A stretch of 64,000 nucleotides of DNA from an uncultured Bacteroidales bacterium (GCA_947168065.1 CAMVKH010000003.1:62001-126000); one strand, 5' to 3'. Numbered from the stretch's first letter, positions 8,719-19,370 are shown. Numbers and translations: made by a program. Notes: generated from the letters alone by a model not told the origin.

Positions 8719-9738
8719 ATGTACATCTTCATCGGTTTGCTTATCATCGCGATCGGGGCTTTCTGCCAGAGCAGCAGTTATGTACCGATCAATAAGATAA
8801 AGGCTTGGAGCTGGGAGAGTTATTGGATTGTGCAGGGGGTCTTCGCCTGGCTTGTGTTTCCACTGTTGGGAGCGTTGCTGTCGCTTTCGGGTACGGGCGG
8901 GTCGTTCGGCGATCTGCTTGCGCTGATGCAGGCCGATCCCCGGGCTACCTGGCTGACTATCTTGTTCGGTGCCCTTTGGGGCGTCGGTGGACTGACCTTC
9001 GGCCTGAGTATGCGCTACCTGGGCGTCGCACTGGGCCAGAGTCTGGCGCTGGGTACTTGCTCAGCGCTGGGAGCCATTCTGGGGCCGGTGTTTACGGGCC
9101 ATGCGCACGACCTGACCTCGTCGGTCATTATCGGTGTGGTGGTGACGCTCATCGGTATCGCCATCATCGGTATTGCCGGCGCGATGAAGGCAGCGGGATT
9201 GCCGGAGGAGGAGCGACGGAAGGCCGTCAAGGATTTCAATTTCGGCAAGGGCATCTTCGTGGCGCTGCTGGCCGGTTTTATGAGCGCCTGCTTCAACATC
9301 GGCCTGAACTTCGGTCAAGACCTGTATCTGCCGGGGACGCGGACCATCTTCCAGTCGCTGCCGGCTACGATGCTGGTGACCTTCGGCGGATTCCTGACCA
9401 ACGCCTGCTACTGTTTCTTCCAGAACGCCAAGAACAAAACCTGGGGAGATTATCGCAAGAAGGCCCTGTGGGGCAATAATTTACTCTTCTGCTGCCTGGC
9501 GGGCCTGCTCTGGTACAGCCAGTTCTTCGGCCTGAGCCTGGGTAAAGGCTTCCTGACGGATTATCCGGTGCTGATCACCTTCAGCTGGTGCATCCTGATG
9601 GCGCTCAACGTGACTTTCAGCAACGTATGGGGTATTATCTTAAAGGAGTGGAAAGGCGCGTCGAAGAAGACCGTCACGGTTCTCCTCATCGGTTTGGCCG
9701 TCCTGATCTTCAGTACGTTCCTGCCTCAATTGATTTAG
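8719..9738 (+). CDS. rhaT: L-rhamnose/H+ symporter
   Basis: 339 residues, almost entirely hydrophobic, with about ten membrane segments beginning MYIFIGLLIIAIGAFCQSSS. SSYVPINKIKAWSWE near the N-terminus, GGLTFGLSMRYLG and GFMSACFNIGLNFG are typical of RhaT of the drug/metabolite transporter superfamily. It imports L-rhamnose across the inner membrane. Separated from rhaA by 137 bases, in which TGCG and CGCA half-sites around an AT core (about 8640-8655) could be an operator, though this is weak. rhaD starts two bases after its stop. Confidence 0.93.
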   Translation: MYIFIGLLIIAIGAFCQSSSYVPINKIKAWSWESYWIVQGVFAWLVFPLLGALLSLSGTGGSFGDLLALMQADPRATWLTILFGALWGVGGLTFGLSMRYLGVALGQSLALGTCSALGAILGPVFTGHAHDLTSSVIIGVVVTLIGIAIIGIAGAMKAAGLPEEERRKAVKDFNFGKGIFVALLAGFMSACFNIGLNFGQDLYLPGTRTIFQSLPATMLVTFGGFLTNACYCFFQNAKNKTWGDYRKKALWGNNLLFCCLAGLLWYSQFFGLSLGKGFLTDYPVLITFSWCILMALNVTFSNVWGIILKEWKGASKKTVTVLLIGLAVLIFSTFLPQLI

Positions 9739-9739
9739 T

Positions 9740-10552
9740 ATGAAAAGTATCTTGGAAAACAGACCGGCGCTCAAAGCCGAGATCGACAAAGTGGCCGAGG
9801 TGGCCGGCTATCTCTGGCAGAAAGGATGGGCCGAGCGGAACGGCGGAAACATCACGGTCAACATCACGGAATTCGTAGACGATGCGATGCGGGCGATGCC
9901 CGCCATCGAGCAGCCCCGCCCGATCGGGCGGGTGCTGCCCCTGCTGGGCGGCCGCTGGTTCTACTGCAAAGGCACCGGCCGGCGTATGCGCGACCTGGCC
10001 CGCGACCCGATGGCCAACGGATCCATCATCCGCATCTTGCCGGACTGCGCGCACTATGAAATCGTGGCCGACCAGCCTGTCGCCCCGACTTCCGAGTTGC
10101 CCTCGCACCTGGCCGTACACGACTACCTGCTGGCCAACGGCTCACCCTACCGCGCCTCGCTGCATACCCATCCCATCGAGCTGGTGGCCCTGACCCACAA
10201 CCAGAAATGGCTGGAGAAAGATGCCGCCACCAAGATGCTCTGGTCCATGATTCCCGAGACCCGGGCCTTCTGCCCGCGCGGTCTGGGCATCGTACCCTAT
10301 ATGATGCCTTCCAGCCACGAACTCGCCGAAGCCACCATCAATGTCATCGACGAAAACTACGACGTGGTGATGTGGGAAAAGCACGGCGTCTTCGCCGTCG
10401 ATACCGACATCATCAACGCCTTCGACCAGGTGGACGTCCTCAACAAAGCCGCCCAGATCTACATAGCAGCCCGCAACATGGGCTTCGTGCCGGACGGCAT
10501 GACCGCCGCCCAGATGCGCGAACTAGGCATCACTTTCGGCTTGCCGAAATAG
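9740..10552 (+). CDS. rhaD: Rhamnulose-1-phosphate aldolase
   Basis: 270 residues, class II aldolase of the RhaD/AraD/FucA fold. It cleaves L-rhamnulose 1-phosphate to dihydroxyacetone phosphate and L-lactaldehyde. GWAERNGGNITVNIT near the N-terminus is the phosphate-binding loop, SLHTHPIELVAL carries the zinc histidines, and DVVMWEKHGVFAV contributes the third. It starts two bases after rhaT, so the two are one unit. The lolD-like gene ends 16 bases away on the other strand, with no clear hairpin between them. Confidence 0.94.
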   Translation: MKSILENRPALKAEIDKVAEVAGYLWQKGWAERNGGNITVNITEFVDDAMRAMPAIEQPRPIGRVLPLLGGRWFYCKGTGRRMRDLARDPMANGSIIRILPDCAHYEIVADQPVAPTSELPSHLAVHDYLLANGSPYRASLHTHPIELVALTHNQKWLEKDAATKMLWSMIPETRAFCPRGLGIVPYMMPSSHELAEATINVIDENYDVVMWEKHGVFAVDTDIINAFDQVDVLNKAAQIYIAARNMGFVPDGMTAAQMRELGITFGLPK

Positions 10553-10568
10553 CCAGATTCCCGGTCAA

Positions 10569-11222
10569 TCAGTTCAGGATTTGGCCGTCGCGGATTTCGA
10601 CGGTGCGGTCGCTCATGGCGGCCAGGTCTTTGTCGTGGGTCACGATGACGATCGTGATGCCGAAGCGGTCGCGCAGGTCGAAGAAAAGACGGTGCAGTTC
10701 GCCCTTGGTCTTGCTATCCAAGTTGCCGGACGGCTCGTCGGCAAAGAGGACTTTGGGCTGGTTGACCAGCGCGCGGGCGATGGCGACGCGCTGCTGTTCG
10801 CCGCCGCTCAGCTCGGAAGGCTTGTGCGTAAAGCGTTCGCCCAGACCCAGAAGGGTCAGGAGCTCTTCCGCCCGCTTGCGCGCCTCGGTGCGCGGCGTAT
10901 GCGCAATCAGCGCGGGAATCATCACATTCTCCACAGCCGTGAATTCGGGGAGCAGGTGATGGAACTGGAATACGAAACCGATCTTGCGGTTGCGGAAAGC
11001 GGCCAGGGCCTTGTCGGAAAGGGAGAAGATGTCGGTCCCGTCGATCTCGACGGTTCCGGCATCGGGGCGGGACAGCGAGCCGAGGATCTGCAGCAACGTA
11101 CTTTTTCCGGCACCGGAGGCGCCGACGATACTTACCACCTCGGCAGGAGCCGCCGTAAAACAAACATCCTTCAGGACCCTGAGGGTCCCGAAGGATTTGT
11201 CGATATGGTTGGCTTTGATCAT
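10569..11222 (-). CDS. lolD: ABC transporter ATPase, LolD/MacB type
   Basis: 217 residues. Walker [11 protein letters not shown]-loop in [10 protein letters not shown], signature [15 protein letters not shown], Walker [13 protein letters not shown] and a switch His in VTHDKDL are complete. The [11 protein letters not shown] segment and short length fit LolD, the ATPase that drives release of lipoproteins from the inner membrane; a MacB-like exporter ATPase is the alternative, because no permease gene (LolC/E) is adjacent. It lies eight bases downstream of the EF-G2 gene and is very probably co-transcribed with it. Confidence 0.82.
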   Translation of the reverse strand: MIKANHIDKSFGTLRVLKDVCFTAAPAEVVSIVGASGAGKSTLLQILGSLSRPDAGTVEIDGTDIFSLSDKALAAFRNRKIGFVFQFHHLLPEFTAVENVMIPALIAHTPRTEARKRAEELLTLLGLGERFTHKPSELSGGEQQRVAIARALVNQPKVLFADEPSGNLDSKTKGELHRLFFDLRDRFGITIVIVTHDKDLAAMSDRTVEIRDGQILN

Positions 11223-11230
11223 CAGGAAGC

Positions 11231-13348
11231 TTAGTCCTCTTCCTGCTGCTCGGCCTCGTAAGCCTTGAGCAACTTGTCCTGGACGTCGGCCGGCACCTGC
11301 TGGTATTCGATGAATTCCTGGGTGAAGGTCGCACGGCCGGAGGTCAGGGAGCTCAGGGTCGTCGAGTACTTGTAGAGTTCAGCCAGCGGAACGCGGGCGC
11401 GGAGGATCTGGAAGCCCTTCTCGGAGTTCATACCCTCGATCATGCCGCGGCGGTTCTGGAGGTCGCTCATCACGTCGCCCATGCAGTCGGCGGGGACCAT
11501 CACTTCCACCATGTAGATCGGCTCGAGGATCTTCGGCGCAGCGTTCTTGAAGGCCTCGCGGAAGGCGTTACGGCCGGCGATGATGAAGGCGATTTCCTTG
11601 GAGTCCACCGGGTGCATCTTACCGTCATACACGAACACGCGGATGTCGCGGGCGTAGGAACCGGTGAGCGGGCCCTCTTCGAGGCGCTGCGTGATACCCT
11701 TCTTGATGGCAGGCATGAAACTGGCGTCAATGGCGCCGCCGACCACGCAGTTGATGAATTCCCACTTGCCGCCCCACGGCAGTTCGAATTCTTCACGGCT
11801 CTTGATGTTGAGCTGGGTCTCCTTACCGTCGATCTTGAACTTGGCGGTGGTGTCCACACCTTCGACGATCGGCTCGACCACCAGGTGCACCTCACCGAAC
11901 TGGCCGGCGCCGCCGGACTGTTTCTTGTGACGGTACATCGCGTTGGCGACCTTGGTGATGGTCTCGCGGTACGGGATCTTCGGCGCGAGGAACTCGACGT
12001 CGATCTTATAGTTGTTGTTGAGGTTCCACTTGAGGATGTTGATCTGCTGCTCGCCCATGCCGTTGATGATGGTCTGCTTCAGTTCGCGGGAGTACTCGAC
12101 GCGGAGGGTCGGGTCTTCGGCGCTGGCGCGGTTGAGGGCCTCGCCCAGCTTTTCTTCGTCCTTCTCGTCCACGGCCTTGATGGCGCAGCGATACTTGAAC
12201 GGCGGGAAGGTGATCGGATCGACGACCTTGTCGTAGCCAGGGGCGTTGAGCGTCTGGTTCGTCTTGACGGCCTTCAGCTTCACGGTACAGCCCATGTCGC
12301 CGGCCACCAGCTCGGTGACGCGCTCTTTCTTCTTGCCGGCCACGGCGTAGAGCGTGGTGATGCGCTCCTTGGTTTCGCTCGACATGTTGATCACGTCCTG
12401 ACCCTCGGTGATCTTGCCCGACATCACCTTGAAGTAGGTGACGTCGCCCAGGTGCTGCTCGAGGGCGGTCTTGTAGACGAACAGCGAGGTCTGGCCGTTG
12501 ACATCCATTTCGGGAGCCGGGCAGAACTCGGTGACGAACTCCATCAGGCGGCGGACACCCACGTCTTTCTTCGCGCAGACGCAGAACACGGGATAGGTTT
12601 CGCCCTTGTCGAAGCCCACGCGCAGACCCTGGTGCATCTCTTCCTCGGTAAGTTCACCTTCGTCGAAGAATTTCATCATCAGATCCTCGTCGCCTTCGGC
12701 GGCTTTTTCCATCAGTTCGGCGTGCAGGTCCTCGGCCTTGCCTTTGAGGTCGGCCGGAATCTCGCACTCTTCGAACGCGCCGTTGTCATCCTTGAACTTG
12801 AACATCTTCATCTTCAGGACGTCGACGATGCTGTCGAAGTTCACACCCGCGTTGACCGGGAACTGGATCACGACCGGCTTGCCGCCGAATGCCTGGTGCA
12901 GGCTGTCGAGGGTGTTGTCCCAGTTGGATTTCTCCGTGTCGAGCTGGTTGACGGCCAGGACCACCGGTTTCTTGTACTGCTCGGCGTAGCGGCCGTGGAT
13001 CTCGGTGCCCACCTCGACGCCCTGTCCGGCGTTGACCAGCATGATAGCCGATTCGCACACGTTGAGGCCCAGGATGGCGCCCTCGACGAAGTCGTCGGCG
13101 CCCGGAGCGTCGATCACATTGATCTTGTGGTCTTTATACTCGGCATAGAGCGGCGTGGAATAGATGGAACGCTGGAAAATCTGTTCGACTTCCGTGTTGT
13201 CAGAAACGGTGTTCTTGCCTTCGACGGTACCGCGGCGATCGATCACTTTGCCCTCGAAGAGCATGGCTTCGGCCAAAGTGGTCTTGCCGGAACGCGTGCC
13301 TCCAAGCAGGACGACGTTTCGGATCTGTTCAGTGGTGTAATTCTTCAT
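11231..13348 (-). CDS. fusA2: EF-G paralogue (EF-G2) with altered GTPase motifs
   Basis: 705 residues, full EF-G architecture: G domain (1-280), domain II, III, IV ([11 protein letters not shown] around 505, [17 protein letters not shown] near 640) and V. The P-loop is GGTRSGKT (16-23) rather than GHVDAGKT, G3 is DAPGADDF (80-87) so the catalytic His of DTPGHVDF is Ala84, and G4 is NQLD (134-137) instead of NKxD. Bacteroides EF-G2 is known, from memory, as a translation factor that works without GTP hydrolysis and is needed under carbon starvation; this gene fits that group. Start MKNYTTEQ was preferred over an upstream in-frame ATG because a promoter and a 16-base palindrome lie between. Canonical fusA is not in the window. 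Confidence 0.88.
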   Translation of the reverse strand: MKNYTTEQIRNVVLLGGTRSGKTTLAEAMLFEGKVIDRRGTVEGKNTVSDNTEVEQIFQRSIYSTPLYAEYKDHKINVIDAPGADDFVEGAILGLNVCESAIMLVNAGQGVEVGTEIHGRYAEQYKKPVVLAVNQLDTEKSNWDNTLDSLHQAFGGKPVVIQFPVNAGVNFDSIVDVLKMKMFKFKDDNGAFEECEIPADLKGKAEDLHAELMEKAAEGDEDLMMKFFDEGELTEEEMHQGLRVGFDKGETYPVFCVCAKKDVGVRRLMEFVTEFCPAPEMDVNGQTSLFVYKTALEQHLGDVTYFKVMSGKITEGQDVINMSSETKERITTLYAVAGKKKERVTELVAGDMGCTVKLKAVKTNQTLNAPGYDKVVDPITFPPFKYRCAIKAVDEKDEEKLGEALNRASAEDPTLRVEYSRELKQTIINGMGEQQINILKWNLNNNYKIDVEFLAPKIPYRETITKVANAMYRHKKQSGGAGQFGEVHLVVEPIVEGVDTTAKFKIDGKETQLNIKSREEFELPWGGKWEFINCVVGGAIDASFMPAIKKGITQRLEEGPLTGSYARDIRVFVYDGKMHPVDSKEIAFIIAGRNAFREAFKNAAPKILEPIYMVEVMVPADCMGDVMSDLQNRRGMIEGMNSEKGFQILRARVPLAELYKYSTTLSSLTSGRATFTQEFIEYQQVPADVQDKLLKAYEAEQQEED

Positions 13349-13352
13349 ATTG

Positions 13353-13368
13353 ATATAAACGTTTATAT
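13353..13368. promoter_or_regulatory. Perfect 16-base palindrome in the EF-G2 leader
   Basis: ATATAAACGTTTATAT lies four bases upstream of the EF-G2 start codon and downstream of its -7 element, so it is transcribed. It could be a DNA operator for a dimeric regulator or a small RNA hairpin covering the start region. Confidence 0.5.
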
Positions 13369-13393
13369 TATTGTTTTCGTTACGAATAGCCTG

Positions 13394-13401
13394 CAAATGT
13401 A
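13394..13401 (-). promoter_or_regulatory. Promoter of the EF-G2 / lolD operon
   Basis: TACATTTG on the minus strand, preceded at 20 bases by TTG. The expected leader is about 40 bases and contains the palindrome at 13353-13368. Confidence 0.6.
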
Positions 13402-13426
13402 ACGATTCTTTTTCATTAAAACAATA

Positions 13427-14329
13427 TTACACACCACGCACAATCTGTTCGGCACAAGCTTTCATCGCATCATGGAGCGGACCGTCTTCCAGCGCGGCCG
13501 GTGCACCCTCGTCGCCGCCTTCCCGGACGCTCTGGACGAGCGGAATCTGTCCCAGGAGGGGAATGCCGTATTTGTCGGCCATCATCTGTCCGCCGTCACG
13601 GCCGAAAATGTAGTATTTGTTGTCCGGCAGTTCAGCCGGCGTGAACCACGACATATTCTCGACAATACCGAGAATAGGCTTGTTCACCTTCGGATTACGG
13701 AACATGTTGACACTCTTCTCCACGTCGGAGAGCGCCACGGCCTGCGGCGTGGTGACGACGACGGCGCCGCTGAGCGGGATGTCGTGGACCAGGGAGATGT
13801 GGATGTCGCCGGTTCCCGGGGGCAGGTCGATCAGCAGGAAGTCGAGCGCGCCCCATTTGACTTGCAGCAGCATCTGTTTGAGGGCGTTGCAGGCCATCGG
13901 GCCGCGCCAGATGAGGGCCTGCTCCGGACGGGCGAAGTAGCCGATGCTCATCCATTTGACGCCATACTTCTCGATCGGGACGATGATTTCCTTGCAGCTG
14001 TCATCGATTTCGGCATCGATCGGCAGGGGGTTGCCCATCTCGTCATAGACTTCCACTTCGGGAATCGCGTTTTCCGTCCCGGTCATCTTGGGGATGGAGG
14101 GACCGTACACGTCGGCATCGGCCAGGCCGACCTTGTAGCCCATCCGGGCCAGGGTTACGGCCAGATTCACAGCTACCGTGGACTTGCCCACGCCGCCCTT
14201 GCCGGAGGCGACGGCGATGATGTGGCCCACGTCCATCAGTTGTTCCATACCGAGTTCCAGCGGTCGTTTTTTCGGCTGGGGCTTGGGGGGATTCGGGTTA
14301 TAGGGACCCTTGATTTCGTAAGGATTCAT
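13427..14329 (-). CDS. mrp: Mrp/ApbC-type P-loop ATPase (Fe-S carrier)
   Basis: 300 residues. The deviant Walker A GKGGVGKST is near residue 40, followed by DADVYGPSIPKMTG, LLIDLPPGTGDIHISLV and TTPQAVALSDVEKSVNMF. These proteins bind and pass on 4Fe-4S clusters. Two parts of the classical form are missing: the N-terminal DUF59 domain (residues 1-35 are only a Pro/Lys-rich tail; a DUF59 domain occurs instead fused to SufE at 28 kb) and the C-terminal CxxC after GIVENMSWF, where TPAEL stands. This shorter form seems normal for Bacteroidota, but the cluster ligands are then unclear. Divergent from the glycerate kinase gene, with overlapping promoter regions. Confidence 0.88.
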   Translation of the reverse strand: MNPYEIKGPYNPNPPKPQPKKRPLELGMEQLMDVGHIIAVASGKGGVGKSTVAVNLAVTLARMGYKVGLADADVYGPSIPKMTGTENAIPEVEVYDEMGNPLPIDAEIDDSCKEIIVPIEKYGVKWMSIGYFARPEQALIWRGPMACNALKQMLLQVKWGALDFLLIDLPPGTGDIHISLVHDIPLSGAVVVTTPQAVALSDVEKSVNMFRNPKVNKPILGIVENMSWFTPAELPDNKYYIFGRDGGQMMADKYGIPLLGQIPLVQSVREGGDEGAPAALEDGPLHDAMKACAEQIVRGV

Positions 14330-14340
14330 GGATTATTTCG

Positions 14341-14348
14341 TAAATTTG
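14341..14348 (+). promoter_or_regulatory. -7 element of the glycerate kinase-RNase HII gene
   Basis: TAAATTTG, 18 bases before the ATG at 14367. It lies within the probable 5' leader of the divergent mrp transcript. Confidence 0.55.
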
Positions 14349-14366
14349 TGAAGATTGTCGTGCTTT

Positions 14367-16055
14367 ATGACAAAGATACGGAATATTCTGATAGTTCCCG
14401 ATAAATTCAAGGGTTCTCTTACGGCGGCGGAAGTGGCGGATTCGCTGGAGACGGCGGTCCGGCGACAGCTTGTAGGCGGGCCCCAGGCCCGGATTGTGAA
14501 GCTGCCGATGGCCGACGGAGGCGATGGTTCGATGGAAGTGGTCGAAGCGGCCCTGCAGGGCCGCTGCCGCCGGATGTCGGTTCCGACCGTCGATCCGCTG
14601 ATGCGCCCCATCGAAGCACCGGTCCTCCTGTTCGACGACGACCGGCAGGCCTTCATCGAAATGGCAAAGGTCTGCGGACTGGCGATGCTGGCCCCCGAAA
14701 AGCGGAATCCGGAAAGGACGACAAGCTACGGCCTGGGCATCCTGATGGCTGCCGCCCTCGACCTGGGCTGCCGGCAAATCACCGTCGGCATCGGCGGCAG
14801 CGCCACCAACGACGGCGGAGAGGGGATGCTTTGCGCGCTCGAAGAGACTTCGAAGATGCGCTGGCCTGGTGGAGCGGCAGGTTCTTTCGAACCCAAGCGC
14901 CCCCGCTGGGTTCGAAAAGGTTCTGACGCGCTGCGGTTTCTTCGAAGTCTCTTCGAGCGTGCAAAGCTCACGGTAGCGAGCGACGTCGACAATCCGCTGC
15001 TGGGGCCGAGCGGGGCGACGATGGTTTTCGGGCCGCAGAAGGGAGCGGATGCCGCCATGCTCGCACGCTTGGAGCAAAGGATGGAGCAATTTGCGGCAGA
15101 GGTCGGGCTGGACACGCTGCTGCCAGGAGGCGGAGCCGCCGGCGGAGTCGGTGCGGCGTTACATCTGCTGGGTGCCAGGATGGTTCCCGGCTGGCAGCTT
15201 TTCGGCGAAATGGCCGGCCTGGAGGAAAAGATCGCTGCGGCCGATTTCATCTTGACCGGAGAAGGCCGCTTCGACAGTCAGAGCCTGGACGGAAAACTCA
15301 TCTCGGGCATCCTGACCCTTTGCAAGAGCTACAAGAAAAAACCCATCGTGGTCTGCGGATGCTGCTCGCTTCCGGCATCGGTCTGGAAAAAGGCGGGCAT
15401 CGGCGACGTGTATGCACTCGGTGAAGTGGAATCCGATCCCAAACGGAGTATGGCCGAAGCTGCTGCGTTGCTTTCAGGCAGCCAGACGCGGGTCGCGGGC
15501 TGCGACGAGGCCGGCCGCGGCTGCCTCGCCGGGCCGGTCTTCGCCGCAGCCGTCATCCTGCCGGAAGGATTCTCCCATCCCCTGCTCAACGATTCCAAGC
15601 AACTGACGGAAGCCCAGCGCGATGAACTGCGCCCCGTCATCGAACGCGAAGCCGTCGCCTGGGCGGTGACGGCCGTCGATGCCGAAGAAATCGACCGCAT
15701 CAACATCCTCAACGCCTCGATCGAGGGCATGCGCCGCTCGCTCGACAAACTGTCGGTCAAACCCGACCTCGTCCTGATCGACGGCAATCGTTTCTCTTCC
15801 TGGAACAACACCCCGGCGCACACCGTCGTCAAGGGAGACGCCACGGTACAGGCCATCGCCGCCGCCAGCGTCCTGGCGAAGACCCATCGTGACGAATATA
15901 TGCGGAACCTGGCAAAAGAGTACCCGCAATACGGCTGGGACCGCAACGTAGCCTACCCCACGGAAGAACACCGCGCAGCCATCCGCCAATACGGCATCAC
16001 CCCCTACCACCGCCGCTCCTTCAACCTCCTGGGTTCAGACGACAGCCTTTTCTGA
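14367..16055 (+). CDS. Glycerate kinase fused in frame to RNase HII
   Basis: 562 residues in one open frame. Residues 1-365 are a GarK/GlxK-type glycerate kinase: ILIVPDKFKGSLTA, KLPMADGGDGSMEV, GIGGSATNDGGEG, ASDVDNPLLGP, GPQKGAD and LTGEGRFDSQS. Residues 370-562 are RNase HII: VAGCDEAGRGCLAGPV (catalytic Asp and Glu), LIDGN (Asp) and KTHRDEYM (Asp), so the nuclease looks intact. No stop or gap separates the domains; the kinase C-terminal helix (MAEAAALL) runs straight into the nuclease. An internal ATG at 15450 could also give a separate RNase HII. A 140-base inverted repeat (14828-14967) replaces the normal sequence between GGEGM and ASDVDNPL, so kinase activity is uncertain. True fusion, coupled expression or an assembly error are all possible. 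Confidence 0.85.
   Translation: MTKIRNILIVPDKFKGSLTAAEVADSLETAVRRQLVGGPQARIVKLPMADGGDGSMEVVEAALQGRCRRMSVPTVDPLMRPIEAPVLLFDDDRQAFIEMAKVCGLAMLAPEKRNPERTTSYGLGILMAAALDLGCRQITVGIGGSATNDGGEGMLCALEETSKMRWPGGAAGSFEPKRPRWVRKGSDALRFLRSLFERAKLTVASDVDNPLLGPSGATMVFGPQKGADAAMLARLEQRMEQFAAEVGLDTLLPGGGAAGGVGAALHLLGARMVPGWQLFGEMAGLEEKIAAADFILTGEGRFDSQSLDGKLISGILTLCKSYKKKPIVVCGCCSLPASVWKKAGIGDVYALGEVESDPKRSMAEAAALLSGSQTRVAGCDEAGRGCLAGPVFAAAVILPEGFSHPLLNDSKQLTEAQRDELRPVIEREAVAWAVTAVDAEEIDRINILNASIEGMRRSLDKLSVKPDLVLIDGNRFSSWNNTPAHTVVKGDATVQAIAAASVLAKTHRDEYMRNLAKEYPQYGWDRNVAYPTEEHRAAIRQYGITPYHRRSFNLLGSDDSLF
14371..14378 (-). promoter_or_regulatory. -7 element of mrp inside the facing gene
   Basis: TATCTTTG on the minus strand lies in codons 2-4 of the glycerate kinase gene, about 42 bases upstream of the mrp start. 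Confidence 0.55.
14828..14967. repeat. 140-base imperfect inverted repeat inside the glycerate kinase domain
   Basis: Outer arms 14828-14856 and 14939-14967 are complementary over 29 bases with one mismatch (core GCTCGAAGAGACTTCGAAGA). After a diverged stretch, inner arms TTTCGAACCCA and TGGGTTCGAAA frame the centre. The reading frame stays open. The right arm encodes LFERAK directly before the conserved ASDVDNPL and looks native; the left arm encodes EETSKM where the family is normally LGxRFLD, so the left arm looks like an inverted copy. Confidence 0.85.
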
Positions 16056-16097
16056 CACCATCCCCTTAGACGTCTATCGGCCATCCCCTGGCCTCCA

Positions 16098-16220
16098 TTT
16101 TTGCGCTGCAACGGACACAATTGACTATCAGCTTATTACGCAAACTGATCCCCCTCAAAACGAAGGGGATCAGTTTGCGTAAAGACCTGACTGACTGTTG
16201 CGTCCGTTGCAGCGGAAAAA
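16098..16220. repeat. Nested inverted repeat between convergent genes, likely bidirectional terminator
   Basis: Two stems share one axis: outer arms 16098-16116 and 16202-16220 (19 bases, one mismatch, TTTTT at the outside) and inner arms 16136-16153 and 16165-16182 (18 bases, perfect, TTACGCAAACTGATCCCC and its complement). It fills the space between the RNase HII stop (+) and the aspS stop (-). Size and perfection exceed what termination needs. Confidence 0.8.
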
Positions 16221-16257
16221 TCAGCAGGAGGAGTCAGCCGGCAGAATTTGCGAGCGA

Positions 16258-18027
<1,770 letters not shown>

Positions 18028-18043
18028 ATCTCTAGCAGTTTTA

Positions 18044-19351
18044 TCAGAATTGGACCATCATCCGGGAACCTCTCGCCAGTTCGGCGGACCAGACGAAGTA
18101 ACCGGCAGCGCTCAGGTGGATGCCGTCGGTCGTATAGTTGGCATCGAGATCGCCTTTGTCGTCGCTGAGTTTCGAGGCGATGTCGATGTAGAAATATTCG
18201 TAACGCTCTTTGCCGGCCTCGATCAGCTTGTTGATCTCGCTCACGCGGCTGTTGAACCCTTCATAGAACTTGCTCATGGGATTGATCGGCAGCATGCTCT
18301 GGACATAGAGTGCCGTGCCGGGCAGCTGGTCGCGGATTTCCTTGATGAGCTTCTCATACCGGTTCCAGGCCTCGACGGCGGGCAGTTCCGGTTCGTTGAC
18401 CAGGTCGTTGGTACCGGTGATCAGGAAGATTTTCGAAGGACGGTCAGGGATGATTTCGTCGAGACGCTGGCGGACACCGTCAATCACGTCGCCGCTGATG
18501 CCGCGGTTCACGACATAGCCCAGCGGGAAGAGCTCGGTCCACGGCGCGTTGTTGTTCAGGCTGTTGCCCAGCATGATGATCTTGAATTCCGTCTCGGGGA
18601 GCGAGCGGAACATCGACACGCGATGCTTGTAGTAGTCCGATACTTCGAGGGGATACTCCCGGTCGTTGGCATGGTTGAGATGCGGCTTGCCGATCTGGCG
18701 CTCGATGGCCTGGGCCAATACTTCATAACCCGCGCCGTTGAGATATTTGCCGTTATCCCAGGAATACTTGCCTTCCTCAATCCCTTCGCGGAGCACCGCA
18801 TCGATGTCGATGACCTCGAATCCACCCTTGCCAGCCATATCCGCAACCTGCTCGTTGACAGCCTCCAGGCATTCTTCCTGGGCTTCCGTAAGGTCTTTCG
18901 TACCCACGATGTTGAGCCAGTAGCACTTGGTCTTGGGGGAAGCCTTGTGGATGATCTTGAAGATCTGGTCGATGTTGCGCACGATTTCATCGGCAGGCGT
19001 GCCGTGCAGCACGTCGTTCCAGCCGACGCTCACGAAAATCTTCCAGGGTTTCTGGGCGGCGATGCGGCCGATGCGATAGAGCACGTGCGGCGTGGCGTCG
19101 TAGGTGATGCCGCGGTTCTTGATGGTGGTATCGGCATAGAACTCGCTCCAGATGCCGCGGTCGATGTAGTCGTCGCCGACCATCACGATGTTCGACGGAT
19201 AGACGGGCAGCTCCTCATACATGCCGTTCTTTTCGGTGAAATAGGCTTTATTGGTAAACCATTCAGGCTCGGAGACGGGGGCCACACGGTTTCCGGTGCA
19301 ACCGGCAGCCAGGGCGGCCGCCAAGGTCAAGACAAAAAGGATTCTTCTCAT
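18044..19351 (-). CDS. Lipoprotein with two SGNH (GDSL-like) hydrolase domains, the first degenerate
   Basis: 435 residues; lipobox LAAGC puts the lipid-bearing Cys at residue 18. Domain 1 (about 50-220) begins [13 protein letters not shown], so the serine of GDS is replaced by Asp61, and its last block has [11 protein letters not shown] with no catalytic His. Domain 2 (about 250-430) is complete: LGNSLNNN (Ser264), GTNDL (Asn315) and [10 protein letters not shown] (Asp409, His412). It should be a membrane-anchored esterase or acetyl-hydrolase acting on glycans, with the first domain binding rather than cutting; the substrate is unknown. The family is often annotated as sialate O-acetylesterase-like. 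Co-directional between ychF and aspS. Confidence 0.82.
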   Translation of the reverse strand: MRRILFVLTLAAALAAGCTGNRVAPVSEPEWFTNKAYFTEKNGMYEELPVYPSNIVMVGDDYIDRGIWSEFYADTTIKNRGITYDATPHVLYRIGRIAAQKPWKIFVSVGWNDVLHGTPADEIVRNIDQIFKIIHKASPKTKCYWLNIVGTKDLTEAQEECLEAVNEQVADMAGKGGFEVIDIDAVLREGIEEGKYSWDNGKYLNGAGYEVLAQAIERQIGKPHLNHANDREYPLEVSDYYKHRVSMFRSLPETEFKIIMLGNSLNNNAPWTELFPLGYVVNRGISGDVIDGVRQRLDEIIPDRPSKIFLITGTNDLVNEPELPAVEAWNRYEKLIKEIRDQLPGTALYVQSMLPINPMSKFYEGFNSRVSEINKLIEAGKERYEYFYIDIASKLSDDKGDLDANYTTDGIHLSAAGYFVWSAELARGSRMMVQF

Positions 19352-19370
19352 TATCAGTTTGTTTTACTTA

